Of a stretch of 8,687 nt of DNA, positions 1 to 6,039 are shown piece after piece. Position 1 is the stretch's first letter; each line of letters opens with the position of its first letter. Source of the DNA: Pseudomonadota bacterium (GTDB lineage: Bacteria > Pseudomonadota > Alphaproteobacteria > Rhizobiales > Beijerinckiaceae); contig JAKANG010000029.1 in NCBI GenBank assembly GCA_021812505.1, positions 1-8,687 on the forward strand, given 5' to 3'. The notes under the pieces are model-generated. The model searched no databases, had not been told where the DNA came from, and was given only the letters and a program-made list of their open reading frames with translations. A program made the translations under genes and the position numbers.

Positions 1-9
1 GGAGGGGGC

Positions 10-1005
10 GTGACCTCCGGTCCCGCGGGCTTTGTCGCGGAGGAGCCGCGGGCCGCCGGACAGGACGACGCGGTTCTGCCCTTCGCGGTCGAGCCGCTCG
101 ACCTGCGCGGGCGGCTGGCGCGGCTTGGGCCGGCGCTCGACTCCATCCTCGCGCGTCACGCCTATCCCGAGCCGGTCGCGCGCCTCCTGGGCGAGGCGGC
201 GGCGCTGACCGTCCTGCTCGGCTCGGTGCTGAAGACCGGCGGACGTTTCCAGCTTCAGACCCGCACCGACGGCCTGGTCGACATGATCGTGGTCGATTTT
301 GACGCGCCCGACCGGCTGCGCGCCTTCGCCCGCTTCGACGCGGCGCGGCTGCCGCCGCAGGGAAAGATCGACAATGAGGCGCTGCTCGGACGCGGCCATC
401 TCGCCCTCACTGTCGAGCAGGGCGGCGAAATCACCCGCTATCAGGGTGTGGCGCCGATCGAAGGCGGCGCGCTGGAACAGGCGGCCAGAACCTATTTCCA
501 GCAGTCGGAGCAGATCCCGACCTTCATCCGCCTCGCGGCGGGCCAGGTCGTGACGCCCGCCGGAGCCTTTTGGCGCGCAGGCGGACTGCTGGCCCAGTTC
601 CTGCCGCATTCCGAAGAGCGGCGCCGTCCGGCCGATTTCCATCCCGGCGACGCGCCCGAAAATTTCCAGCCGCACGACTGGCAAGAAGACGAAATTTCGG
701 ACGAAGCCTGGACGGAAGCTCAGGCTTTGGCCGCCACCGTCGAGGACCATGAACTGCTCGATCCCGGCCTTTCCAGCGAGGGCCTGGCCTATCGGCTGTT
801 TCACGAGCGCGGCGTCCGTGTCTTTCCCGCCCATCCGCTGCGCGACGCCTGCCGCTGCTCGGACGACCGGGTCGAATCCATGCTGCGCAGTTTTTCTCAG
901 GCCGAGCGCGACGACATGGTCGGCGACGACGGCATGATCAGCGTCACCTGCGAATTCTGCTCGACCCTGCGTCATTACGACCCGGAACATTTTCGCAAGA
1001 AATGA
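10..1005 (+). CDS. hslO: Hsp33 family redox-regulated molecular chaperone
   Basis: Cytosolic holdase chaperone that is inactive when reduced with zinc bound, and is activated by oxidative unfolding of its C-terminal zinc domain. The sequence shows the Hsp33 N-terminal fold (about residues 23-205) with the conserved core around LLGEAAALTVLL and the KTGGRFQLQ stretch, and a C-terminal redox switch CRC (C281, C283) followed by CEFC (C314, C317), so all four zinc cysteines are present. At 331 residues it is longer than the roughly 290 residues of E. coli Hsp33. The extra length is an N-terminal extension and an acidic linker (about 205-245) that I associate with alphaproteobacterial members. The GTG start is supported by GGAGG at positions 1-5, four bases upstream, though the frame stays open to the window edge. 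In relatives this gene often follows arginine-biosynthesis genes, which would lie outside this window. It converges on queD. Identification is firm. Confidence 0.95.
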   Translation: MTSGPAGFVAEEPRAAGQDDAVLPFAVEPLDLRGRLARLGPALDSILARHAYPEPVARLLGEAAALTVLLGSVLKTGGRFQLQTRTDGLVDMIVVDFDAPDRLRAFARFDAARLPPQGKIDNEALLGRGHLALTVEQGGEITRYQGVAPIEGGALEQAARTYFQQSEQIPTFIRLAAGQVVTPAGAFWRAGGLLAQFLPHSEERRRPADFHPGDAPENFQPHDWQEDEISDEAWTEAQALAATVEDHELLDPGLSSEGLAYRLFHERGVRVFPAHPLRDACRCSDDRVESMLRSFSQAERDDMVGDDGMISVTCEFCSTLRHYDPEHFRKK

Positions 1006-1012
1006 GGCGCCG

Positions 1013-1050
1013 GGATTCCCTCCCCCTCGTGGGGAAGGTCAGGGTGGGGA
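1013..1050. repeat. GC-rich hairpin, possible dispersed intergenic repeat
   Basis: The 54-base gap between convergent hslO and queD is filled by a C-tract/G-tract element. TCCCC (1021-1025) pairs with GGGGA (1031-1035) across a five-base loop, and the stem extends by CC/GG (1018-1019 with 1037-1038) after one mismatch. It is followed by a second G-rich block, AGGGTGGGGA (1041-1050). Elements of this look (C-rich arm, short loop, G-rich arm, then AGGGTGGGG) are familiar between genes in many alphaproteobacterial genomes, which is my reason for calling it a repeat. Only one copy is visible here. No U-tract follows, so it is not a standard intrinsic terminator, although a structural role at the ends of both transcripts is possible. 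Confidence 0.4.
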
Positions 1051-1059
1051 GCCTCGCGT

Positions 1060-1431
1060 TCAGCCGCAATATTCCGCCCAGCTCATCGGCGTCTCGAAAA
1101 TTTTCACCGATTGGAGCTGCGCCAAGTCGGGCTTGACCCGCCGGAAAATCCAGATCGCGATATTTTCGGCGGTGGGATTTTCCAGCCCTTCGATCTCGTT
1201 CAGCAGGTGATGGTCGAGACGCTCCAGCAGCGGCTGGAACACTTTTTCGACGTCGAAGAAATCGACGATGAAACCGGTATATGGATCGACCTCGCCGCCG
1301 AGCCGTAGTTCGACGCGATAGGAATGGCCATGCAGGCGCCGGCATTTATGGGTCTCCGGCACATGGGGCAGGTGGTGCGCGGCCTCGAACACAAAGGCCT
1401 GGGTGATGGTCACGGGCATGGTGGGCGTCAT
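1060..1431 (-). CDS. queD: 6-carboxytetrahydropterin synthase (QueD / PTPS family)
   Basis: Cytosolic zinc enzyme of the PTPS fold. QueD converts 7,8-dihydroneopterin triphosphate to 6-carboxytetrahydropterin, an early step to preQ0 and queuosine. Using the ATG at 1431 (123 aa, close to the 121 aa of E. coli QueD), zinc ligands are H19 in AAHHLP and H34/H36 in LHGH. The catalytic cysteine is C30 (KCRRLHGH), the catalytic Asp-His pair is D73/H74 (LDHHLLN), and the pterin-anchoring glutamate is E113. The Cys-x3-HGH form argues for QueD/PTPS-II rather than PTPS-III, which has Glu there and can replace FolB. The start is uncertain: an ATG at 1482 would add 17 unconserved residues and overlap the upstream gene by 17 bases, and an ATG at 1419 would give 119 aa; none has a good Shine-Dalgarno. 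It is the last gene of a folB-reductase-queD series. queC and queE are not in the window. Confidence 0.92.
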   Translation of the reverse strand: MTPTMPVTITQAFVFEAAHHLPHVPETHKCRRLHGHSYRVELRLGGEVDPYTGFIVDFFDVEKVFQPLLERLDHHLLNEIEGLENPTAENIAIWIFRRVKPDLAQLQSVKIFETPMSWAEYCG

Positions 1432-1465
1432 AACCCCGATTGCAGCGCAACTGAAGCTGAAAAAA

Positions 1466-2227
1466 TCACTCGAAGGCGACATCTCGGCGGCGCGGCAAGA
1501 GATTTTCGCCGCCGTCGATCGGCAGCATTTGCGCCGGCATGTCGGGGTGGTCGAGGTAGAAGCCGATCGCGGCGCAGACCTGTTCGGGCGGTGTGGCGCG
1601 CCCCGTGGGGATCTTGGCGGAATCGCTCAGAAAGCGCTCATCGGTCTGCGGGCCGGAGGGGAACATCAGGCCGGGCAGCAGGCCGAAGACGCGGACATCT
1701 GGCCGCTCGGCCCGCCGCCACATTTCGGTCAGCGCCATCAGCGCGCTCTTGCCCAGGGTGTAGGAATAATAATCCGGGTTCAGATTGAGCAGCTTGTGGT
1801 CGAGGATGTTGAAGACGCTCACCTGGGCGCCCGGTTTTTTGGCTTTGGCCGCCGCCTCGATGATCGAGAATGGCGCCAGCACATGGACCGACAGGCTGAT
1901 CGCGAGCTTTTCGGGCTCGGCCTGGCCGGGAAAATCGTGCTCGAACACCGAGGCGTTGTTGACGATCACGTCGGGCGCGCCGAAACGCGCGGTCAGCTCC
2001 CCGCAGAAATGGGCGATGGAGGTCTGGTTGGCGAAATCGGCGACGACGACATGGGTTTCGACGCCCTTGCCGGCGAGGTTCCTGGCCAGCAGCCGCGCCT
2101 TGTCGGCCGAGCGGTTGGCGTGCAGGACGATGGAGTAGTCCCGGTCGGCGAGAAAATGCGCGATCCTTTCGCCGAGCCGGCTGGCCGCGCCGGTGACCAG
2201 CGCCGTCTTCACCGGTCGGCGCTCCAT
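1466..2227 (-). CDS. SDR-family oxidoreductase, probable pteridine (dihydromonapterin/dihydrofolate) reductase
   Basis: Short-chain dehydrogenase/reductase of 253 aa with a Rossmann fold: nucleotide motif TGAASRLG (12-19), NNAS (90-93) and catalytic YTLGK (Y156, K160). Three details point to the pteridine-reductase branch (PTR1/FolM-like) rather than a generic SDR: Arg17 in the glycine motif, HANRS (36-40) resembling the NADPH 2'-phosphate site of PTR1, and Asp143 in ILDHKLL where ordinary SDRs have the catalytic Ser. Members reduce dihydropterins or dihydrofolate to the tetrahydro form with NADPH. Its position between folB and queD supports a pterin substrate. The substrate itself (dihydromonapterin, dihydrofolate, dihydrobiopterin) cannot be read from sequence. 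The ATG at 2227 overlaps folB by 19 bases. A GTG at 2212, giving a GTGA overlap with the folB stop and GGAG about 10 bases upstream, is a realistic alternative start. Confidence 0.85.
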   Translation of the reverse strand: MERRPVKTALVTGAASRLGERIAHFLADRDYSIVLHANRSADKARLLARNLAGKGVETHVVVADFANQTSIAHFCGELTARFGAPDVIVNNASVFEHDFPGQAEPEKLAISLSVHVLAPFSIIEAAAKAKKPGAQVSVFNILDHKLLNLNPDYYSYTLGKSALMALTEMWRRAERPDVRVFGLLPGLMFPSGPQTDERFLSDSAKIPTGRATPPEQVCAAIGFYLDHPDMPAQMLPIDGGENLLPRRRDVAFE

Positions 2228-2607
2228 CGTTTCCGGGTGCGGAACAGGTCGATGCCGGCGCCGCGCGTCTCGTTGTAGATGTCCGGCTTGCGGATCGACA
2301 GCCGGCAGGCGACCACCCGGGCGTCGAGGAAGCAGGACTCGACGATGCTGTCCGCCACGGTTTCCAGCAGGTCGATATGGCCTTCGTTCTCGAGGGCGCG
2401 GATGCGGTCGCGCACGACATCATAATCGATGATCGGTTCGTCGGCGGCGCGCGGGGTCGCGAGCGGCGCATAGAGCCGGACCGAGATCAGAAGGCGTGTG
2501 GGGCGCTCGGGATGGCGCTCCCACGGATGCAGGCCGCAGTTCACATTGACGCAGACGTCGTCGAGGGCCACGACAATGTGGTCTTCGCCGGAAAACAGGT
2601 CGCTCAT
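2209..2607 (-). CDS. folB: Dihydroneopterin aldolase
   Basis: Folate-pathway enzyme cleaving 7,8-dihydroneopterin to 6-hydroxymethyl-7,8-dihydropterin and glycolaldehyde, and often epimerising it to dihydromonapterin. The 132-aa protein has the tunnelling fold typical of FolB (usually about 120 aa). Visible motifs are CGLHPWER (24-31) with the pterin-site Glu30, IDYD (60-63) with Tyr62, the HIDLLETVA segment (77-85) with the substrate-anchoring Glu82, and IRKPDI (105-110) with the catalytic Lys107. A C-terminal basic tail (about 122-132) is unremarkable. The ATG start has AAGGCGGAG just upstream. It is the first gene of the pterin operon: its 3' end overlaps the reductase gene, suggesting translational coupling. 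A candidate promoter lies 30-58 bases upstream. folK and folP, frequent partners elsewhere, are not here. Confidence 0.9.
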   Translation of the reverse strand: MSDLFSGEDHIVVALDDVCVNVNCGLHPWERHPERPTRLLISVRLYAPLATPRAADEPIIDYDVVRDRIRALENEGHIDLLETVADSIVESCFLDARVVACRLSIRKPDIYNETRGAGIDLFRTRKRWSADR

Positions 2608-2636
2608 TCGCTCCGCCTTGCTGGGATTCGGGTCAT

Positions 2637-2665
2637 GTCATATCGGCTGTCGCCGGGCGGCGCAA
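2637..2665 (-). promoter_or_regulatory. Candidate sigma70-type promoter for folB operon
   Basis: On the minus strand, TTGCGC (2665-2660) and TATGAC (2642-2637) are separated by exactly 17 bases, a fair match to -35 and -10 hexamers. It lies between the terminator of the cytochrome gene and the folB start and would give a leader of about 23 bases. The call rests on sequence match only. Confidence 0.4.
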
Positions 2666-2681
2666 CGATTGGCTGGAGACG

Positions 2682-2710
2682 AAAAAAACCGCCGGCGGAA
2701 CCGGCGGCTT
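2682..2710 (-). terminator. Rho-independent terminator of the cytochrome c gene
   Basis: Read on the minus strand, a perfect 7-bp stem CCGCCGG/CCGGCGG (2707-2701 with 2695-2689) encloses the loop TTCCG and is followed at once by seven T residues (2688-2682). The stem can extend at its base by a G-T and two A-T pairs. It sits 27 bases past the cytochrome stop codon, in the orientation expected to end that transcript and separate it from the downstream folB operon. Confidence 0.88.
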
Positions 2711-2736
2711 CAGTTGGGGAAATGGTGACGAAGAGC

Positions 2737-3150
2737 TTATTCCGTCGGGGCGTGCTGCGCGCCGCTGCGGTCGAACTGCGACATATAGGCGATGACATTG
2801 GCGATATCCGCCTCGCTCTTGAGGCCCTTGAACGTCATCTTGGTGTTCGGGATGTCGTGCTGCGGCTGCTTGAGATAGGAGGTGAGGGCGGCGACCGTCC
2901 AGATCTTGCCCGAGTGTACGTTGGCCTTGGAATAATCGTAGCCGGGAACCGTGCCGGCCGGACGCCCGACGACGCCGTTCAGCACCGGGCCGTAGAAATT
3001 GGTCGCGCCGGCGCCGATCCGGTGACATTGACGGCATTTGTTGAAGACGATCTCGCCCGCCTTGGGGTCGCCCTTGATCTCGGCGGCCTGCGCGCCGAAA
3101 GCCAGCGCGGCGAACAGCGCGCCGGAGAGAACCAAAATCTTGCCTCGCAT
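2737..3150 (-). CDS. Small periplasmic class I cytochrome c (cytochrome c2 type)
   Basis: Single-haem electron carrier exported to the periplasm. The 137-aa precursor begins MRGKILVLSG and has a hydrophobic signal peptide (about 4-22) with an AQA-type cleavage site near residue 22. Haem is attached at CRQCH (C39, C42, ligand H43), and the distal ligand is Met105 in TKMTFKGL. The W84, YLKQP and IAYMSQF segments fit the mitochondrial-type cytochrome c/c2 family at its usual size. The ATG at 3150 is chosen because it starts exactly at the signal peptide and has GGAG eight bases upstream; the frame stays open 29 codons further but that part is low-complexity and not signal-like. It appears monocistronic, with its own terminator and a 174-base gap on the upstream side. 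Its partner (terminal oxidase, bc1, reductase or methanol dehydrogenase chain) cannot be told from sequence. Confidence 0.93.
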   Translation of the reverse strand: MRGKILVLSGALFAALAFGAQAAEIKGDPKAGEIVFNKCRQCHRIGAGATNFYGPVLNGVVGRPAGTVPGYDYSKANVHSGKIWTVAALTSYLKQPQHDIPNTKMTFKGLKSEADIANVIAYMSQFDRSGAQHAPTE

Positions 3151-3212
3151 AATATTTGCTCCGCTTGCCGTAATAGGCGCCCGCCGCGCCGCGGTCGACG
3201 CGGGCCGCGCCG

Positions 3213-3233
3213 TTCCCGAGTTGCTATCGGGAA
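3213..3233. promoter_or_regulatory. Perfect inverted repeat upstream of cytochrome c gene
   Basis: TTCCCGA (3213-3219) and TCGGGAA (3227-3233) form a perfect 7-bp inverted repeat with a 7-base spacer, 63-83 bases upstream of the cytochrome start. It could be an operator for a dimeric regulator or a stem-loop in the transcript. No T-tract follows on either strand, so it is a poor intrinsic terminator for the kinase gene. I do not recognise a specific regulator. The rest of the 174-base gap (3151-3324) shows no gene or convincing promoter. Confidence 0.35.
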
Positions 3234-3324
3234 TCACGGGCTTTCCGCCATGATGCGCCGCAATTAAAGCACCGCTGGGCTCGGGATTCTCCCGTCATAA
3301 AGTCCTATTCAAAAAGTCGTATGG

Positions 3325-4650
3325 TCAGGTCAACAGGAAGGCGAGCAGCGAGCGCAACTCCGCCGGACGCACCGGCTTCAGCAGCATTTCGAACTTTTCG
3401 CGCCGGGCGATCTCCTCGGCGCGTGGCGAATGGTCGGCGGTCACCAGCAGCGCGGGGATCTCCTGCCCGCAGGCGTTGCGCGCCGCCCGGATCGCCTCCG
3501 GCCCCAGTTCGCCATTGTTGAGATGAAGATCGGCGATGACGATCTGCGGGGGATCGCTCAGGACGCGCAGTTTCTCCACCGCCTCCGCCCCCGAGACCGC
3601 CACGGCGACGTCGCAGCCCCAGCGCTCCAGCAGCAGCAGCATCGCCTCGCTGACTTCCGGCTCGTTCTCGATCACCAGGATTTTCGCGCCGGCGATGCGG
3701 TTTGGGTAGTGGACGAGCTGGGGCGGCGGCGCGGGCGGCGGCGGCGCCTCCTCGCTCAAGGGAATGAGGACCGAAAAGGTCGAGCCGCCCCCCACCCGCG
3801 ACGCCAGCGACACCGGATGGCCGAGCACCTGAGCGAAACGGCGCACGATGGCGAGGCCGAGGCCGAAGCCGGTCTGGCCGGGACTATCGTTATGGGCGCG
3901 CTGGAACTCCTGGAAGATCGCGTCGCGCCGGTCTTCGGGAACGCCCGGTCCAGTGTCGCAGACCTGCACCAGAACATCCTTTCCGCGCCGCCTGACGCCG
4001 ACCAGAACGCCGCCGTGCGACGTATAGCGGAGCGCATTAGCGAGCAGGTTCTGCAGGATGCGCCGCAGCATCGAAGGGTCGGAGCGCACGGTGCTGCGGG
4101 TGGCGAAGATCTTGAGCTTCAGCCCGCGCTTCTGGGCGAAATGAGCGAATTCGCGGGCGAGCGGCTCCATGACGTCGTTCAACTCGAAGCTGCGGATTTC
4201 CGGCTGCATGACGCCGGCGTCGAGCTTGGAGAGGTCGAGCAGGGTGCGAATCAGGTCCTCGAGCGTGACGAGGCAGCGGTCCACCTGTTCGATCAGCGCG
4301 CCGCCATCCGGCCCGGTCTGCATCTCGCCGAGCGCCGAGAGCGCGAGCCGGGCGGCGTTGAGCGGCTGAAGCAGGTCGTGCCCGACCGAGGCGGCGAAGG
4401 TCGACTTGAGCGAGCTCGCCGCCTCCGCCTGCATCCTCGCCTTTTCGATCGAGCGCATCGCCTGCTGCAATTCCTGGGTGCGGCGGCGGACCTGATGGTC
4501 GAGCGCGATCGCGGTCTCGAACAGGGAAAAAGCGTTGAACTGGCTGTCCACCGAGCGTTCGACCCGCGACATCAGCGCGCGGTTGATTTTCTCCAGCTTG
4601 AGAATCTGGCGCTTGAGGTCGTCGCTGCTCTCGCCCTGATGAACGGTCAT
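3325..4650 (-). CDS. Hybrid sensor histidine kinase/response regulator (NahK/ErcS'-like)
   Basis: Signalling kinase of 441 aa with no membrane segment, so probably cytoplasmic. Order: N-terminal coiled coil (about 8-80, including KINRALMSRVERS and a FSLFETAIAL stretch); dimerisation/phosphoacceptor helix with His91 in GHDLLQPLNAARL; HATPase with N-box (N201, N205), G1 box CDTGPGVP (231-238) and G2 box GFGLGLAI (261-268); a proline-rich linker (303-310); then a receiver (about 322-441) with Asp374 as phosphoacceptor, Thr404 and Lys425. The DLLQPLNAARL H-box, coiled coil and receiver match the family of Pseudomonas NahK and ErcS'. Unlike NahK as I recall it, no PAS domain is present, so sensing probably comes from its partner. 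The acidic pocket reads IENEP rather than the more usual DNEP. It overlaps the FIST gene by four bases (ATGA), so the two are surely co-transcribed. No Hpt protein or output regulator is visible here. Confidence 0.93.
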   Translation of the reverse strand: MTVHQGESSDDLKRQILKLEKINRALMSRVERSVDSQFNAFSLFETAIALDHQVRRRTQELQQAMRSIEKARMQAEAASSLKSTFAASVGHDLLQPLNAARLALSALGEMQTGPDGGALIEQVDRCLVTLEDLIRTLLDLSKLDAGVMQPEIRSFELNDVMEPLAREFAHFAQKRGLKLKIFATRSTVRSDPSMLRRILQNLLANALRYTSHGGVLVGVRRRGKDVLVQVCDTGPGVPEDRRDAIFQEFQRAHNDSPGQTGFGLGLAIVRRFAQVLGHPVSLASRVGGGSTFSVLIPLSEEAPPPPAPPPQLVHYPNRIAGAKILVIENEPEVSEAMLLLLERWGCDVAVAVSGAEAVEKLRVLSDPPQIVIADLHLNNGELGPEAIRAARNACGQEIPALLVTADHSPRAEEIARREKFEMLLKPVRPAELRSLLAFLLT

Positions 4651-5828
4651 GACGGCCGCTCTTTAGCGTCGCGGTAGCCCAGGGCGATGCCAGTGAAGGT
4701 CTGGTTCACATGCATCGAGCGATATTGCTCGCCATAGGTGTTGAAGCCGACGACCCTGTGCGCTCGGTAAAGATCGGACAGGCGATGGGCGATCTGGCTG
4801 CGCTCGGCGGCGAGCCGGCGCAGCACGCAGTCGAAGCCGATGTAAAGCGACACCGCGCCAAGCTCGGCCTCCATCCGCTCGAACGTGGCGAGCGTGCTTT
4901 CATAAGGGTCGAGCGATTTGGCCACCGTCAGCACCAGGCCCTCGTCGATCGCGCAGAAAAAGCTCAGCGAACCGTCGGCGTTCACCTTCTGGATCGAGCG
5001 CGCGTAATATTGCCCGCCGACCCCGACCAGCACAGGATGCGACGCGAAGGAGGCGGCGTCGAGGGAACTTTCGATCAGTCCCACCTGATGGGCGTATTCC
5101 TGGGCCGCCGGCTCGGCGTTGAGCTCCCGCACCACGCGCTGCTCGGTGTCGGCCTCGGTCACCACCATTTTGAGCGAGGTTGGCTCGAAATAGTCGCTCT
5201 TGAAGGTGGAAAAGGGGATGTCGGTGTGAAACAGCAGGAGAAGCGCCGCGTCGCGATGGATGGCCCCGTCGCGGATCATCCAGGTCTTTTCGAAACTCAT
5301 GCTGTCGCCGGCCGAACCGCCGATCACCGGAATGTCGTCGAAGGCTGAATAGAGCGCCGACATCACCGCTTCCTCGCGCCGGCACATGCCATCGATCAGC
5401 AGCATGCCGAAACAACGGTCGACATCGCCTTCCGGGATTTTCGCCATCAGGGTGGCGCGGGCCACGGCGGCCGCGGCGCGGCCCTCCTCGACCCCGAAAT
5501 TGGAGAGCTTCTCCAGCATATGGGCGACGAGGGTGAAGCGCTGGCGCAGGAAGCCGACCGCCACAACCGAATTGGAGGCCCAGCCGGAGAGCGTCAGCTC
5601 GCCCGCCGTGGTGCAGCCATAGATCGGCGTGTCCGGCAGGTTTTTGTGGATTTCGGCGGCGAAAGCGGCGGTGTCGTAACTGGCGCAGACGAAACAGATC
5701 AGCCCGGCCAGCGCGTCCGAATGATTTTCGCCCGCATCCGCCAGCCGCTCGCGCAGCAGGGCCGCGATGTCGCGCGCGGCTCCTTCCGCGCTCTCGGCGC
5801 TCGTGGATAGGACGACGACGCCCTCCAT
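4647..5828 (-). CDS. FIST-domain signalling protein, probable NosP-like NO sensor
   Basis: Soluble protein of 393 aa with FIST N and FIST C domains. FIST N shows GCTTAGE (71-77) and IGGSAGD (169-175); FIST C shows GFDC (331-334) and the terminal GFNTYGEQYRSMH segment (361-373). Family knowledge: Pseudomonas NosP, a FIST protein encoded next to the kinase NahK, binds haem and nitric oxide and modulates that kinase. Here a FIST gene directly precedes and overlaps a NahK-like kinase gene, which is the main reason for the NosP proposal. Haem binding is not provable from sequence; several His residues are candidates and I cannot say which, if any, is the ligand. Some FIST proteins may instead bind small molecules such as amino acids. 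Start: ATG at 5828 has GAGGG eight bases upstream and begins at the first conserved strand; an ATG at 5891 would add 21 charged residues without a clear Shine-Dalgarno. Diverges from nosR. Confidence 0.88.
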   Translation of the reverse strand: MEGVVVLSTSAESAEGAARDIAALLRERLADAGENHSDALAGLICFVCASYDTAAFAAEIHKNLPDTPIYGCTTAGELTLSGWASNSVVAVGFLRQRFTLVAHMLEKLSNFGVEEGRAAAAVARATLMAKIPEGDVDRCFGMLLIDGMCRREEAVMSALYSAFDDIPVIGGSAGDSMSFEKTWMIRDGAIHRDAALLLLFHTDIPFSTFKSDYFEPTSLKMVVTEADTEQRVVRELNAEPAAQEYAHQVGLIESSLDAASFASHPVLVGVGGQYYARSIQKVNADGSLSFFCAIDEGLVLTVAKSLDPYESTLATFERMEAELGAVSLYIGFDCVLRRLAAERSQIAHRLSDLYRAHRVVGFNTYGEQYRSMHVNQTFTGIALGYRDAKERPS

Positions 5829-5989
5829 AAGGTCGGCCCTCGTCTCGCTGGTTCGCAAATCCCGCGTCTCCCGGATTTTTCTGGCGCGCATCGTTCATTG
5901 CCCGCGCAGTCATTTCGGCCCCGCTATCGTGCGAAAGCGCACCGGCGCGGCGCAAGGCGGCGCCGGCGCCCGCGCAATAGGGACAAAGT

Positions 5990-6019
5990 ACTATAGGCGA
6001 TGTCGGTCGCGTAAAACAA
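5990..6019 (-). promoter_or_regulatory. Candidate promoter for the FIST-kinase operon
   Basis: On the minus strand, TTGTTT (6019-6014) and TATAGT (5995-5990) lie 18 bases apart, a good -35/-10 pair in an otherwise very GC-rich region. It would start transcription near 5983, giving a leader of about 155 bases to the preferred FIST start. The -10 falls in an A/T-rich island (5976-5996) holding the overlapping palindromes AGTACT and CTATAG, so the island may also be an operator shared with the divergent nosR gene. Upstream on the leader side, CCGGCGC (5942-5948) and GCGCCGG (5960-5966) can pair as a stem-loop. No -35/-10 pair of similar quality is seen for nosR. Confidence 0.4.
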
Positions 6020-6039
6020 CCTTGTCACGGGAGTGAGAA

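Noticed and set aside
1060..1482. Long queD start at 1482 giving 140 aa
   Set aside because: The extra 17 residues are not like QueD N-termini and overlap the upstream gene; the ATG at 1431 gives a length matching the family.
1403..2278. A 291-codon plus-strand open frame opposite the SDR gene
   Set aside because: Shadow of the reductase; the minus strand carries complete SDR catalytic motifs.
2377..3267. A 296-codon plus-strand open frame spanning folB and the cytochrome gene
   Set aside because: It runs across two real genes and a terminator on the other strand and has no recognisable features.
3282..3294. Small hairpin CGGGA-TTC-TCCCG downstream of the kinase gene
   Set aside because: Only five base pairs and no following T-run, so it is too weak to call a terminator.
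3430..4677. A 415-codon plus-strand open frame opposite the histidine kinase
   Set aside because: Mirror of the kinase coding sequence in high-GC DNA; no motifs, and the kinase motifs on the other strand are unambiguous.
4710..5348. A 212-codon plus-strand open frame opposite the FIST gene
   Set aside because: Antisense shadow of the FIST coding sequence with biased composition and no domain.
5892..6039. Possible FNR/NNR/FixK box (TTGAT-N4-ATCAA type) before nosR
   Set aside because: I looked for it because nosR genes are often under such control. The nearest material (TTGTC at 6022-6026 and GACAA at 5982-5986) has the wrong spacing and no matched half-sites.
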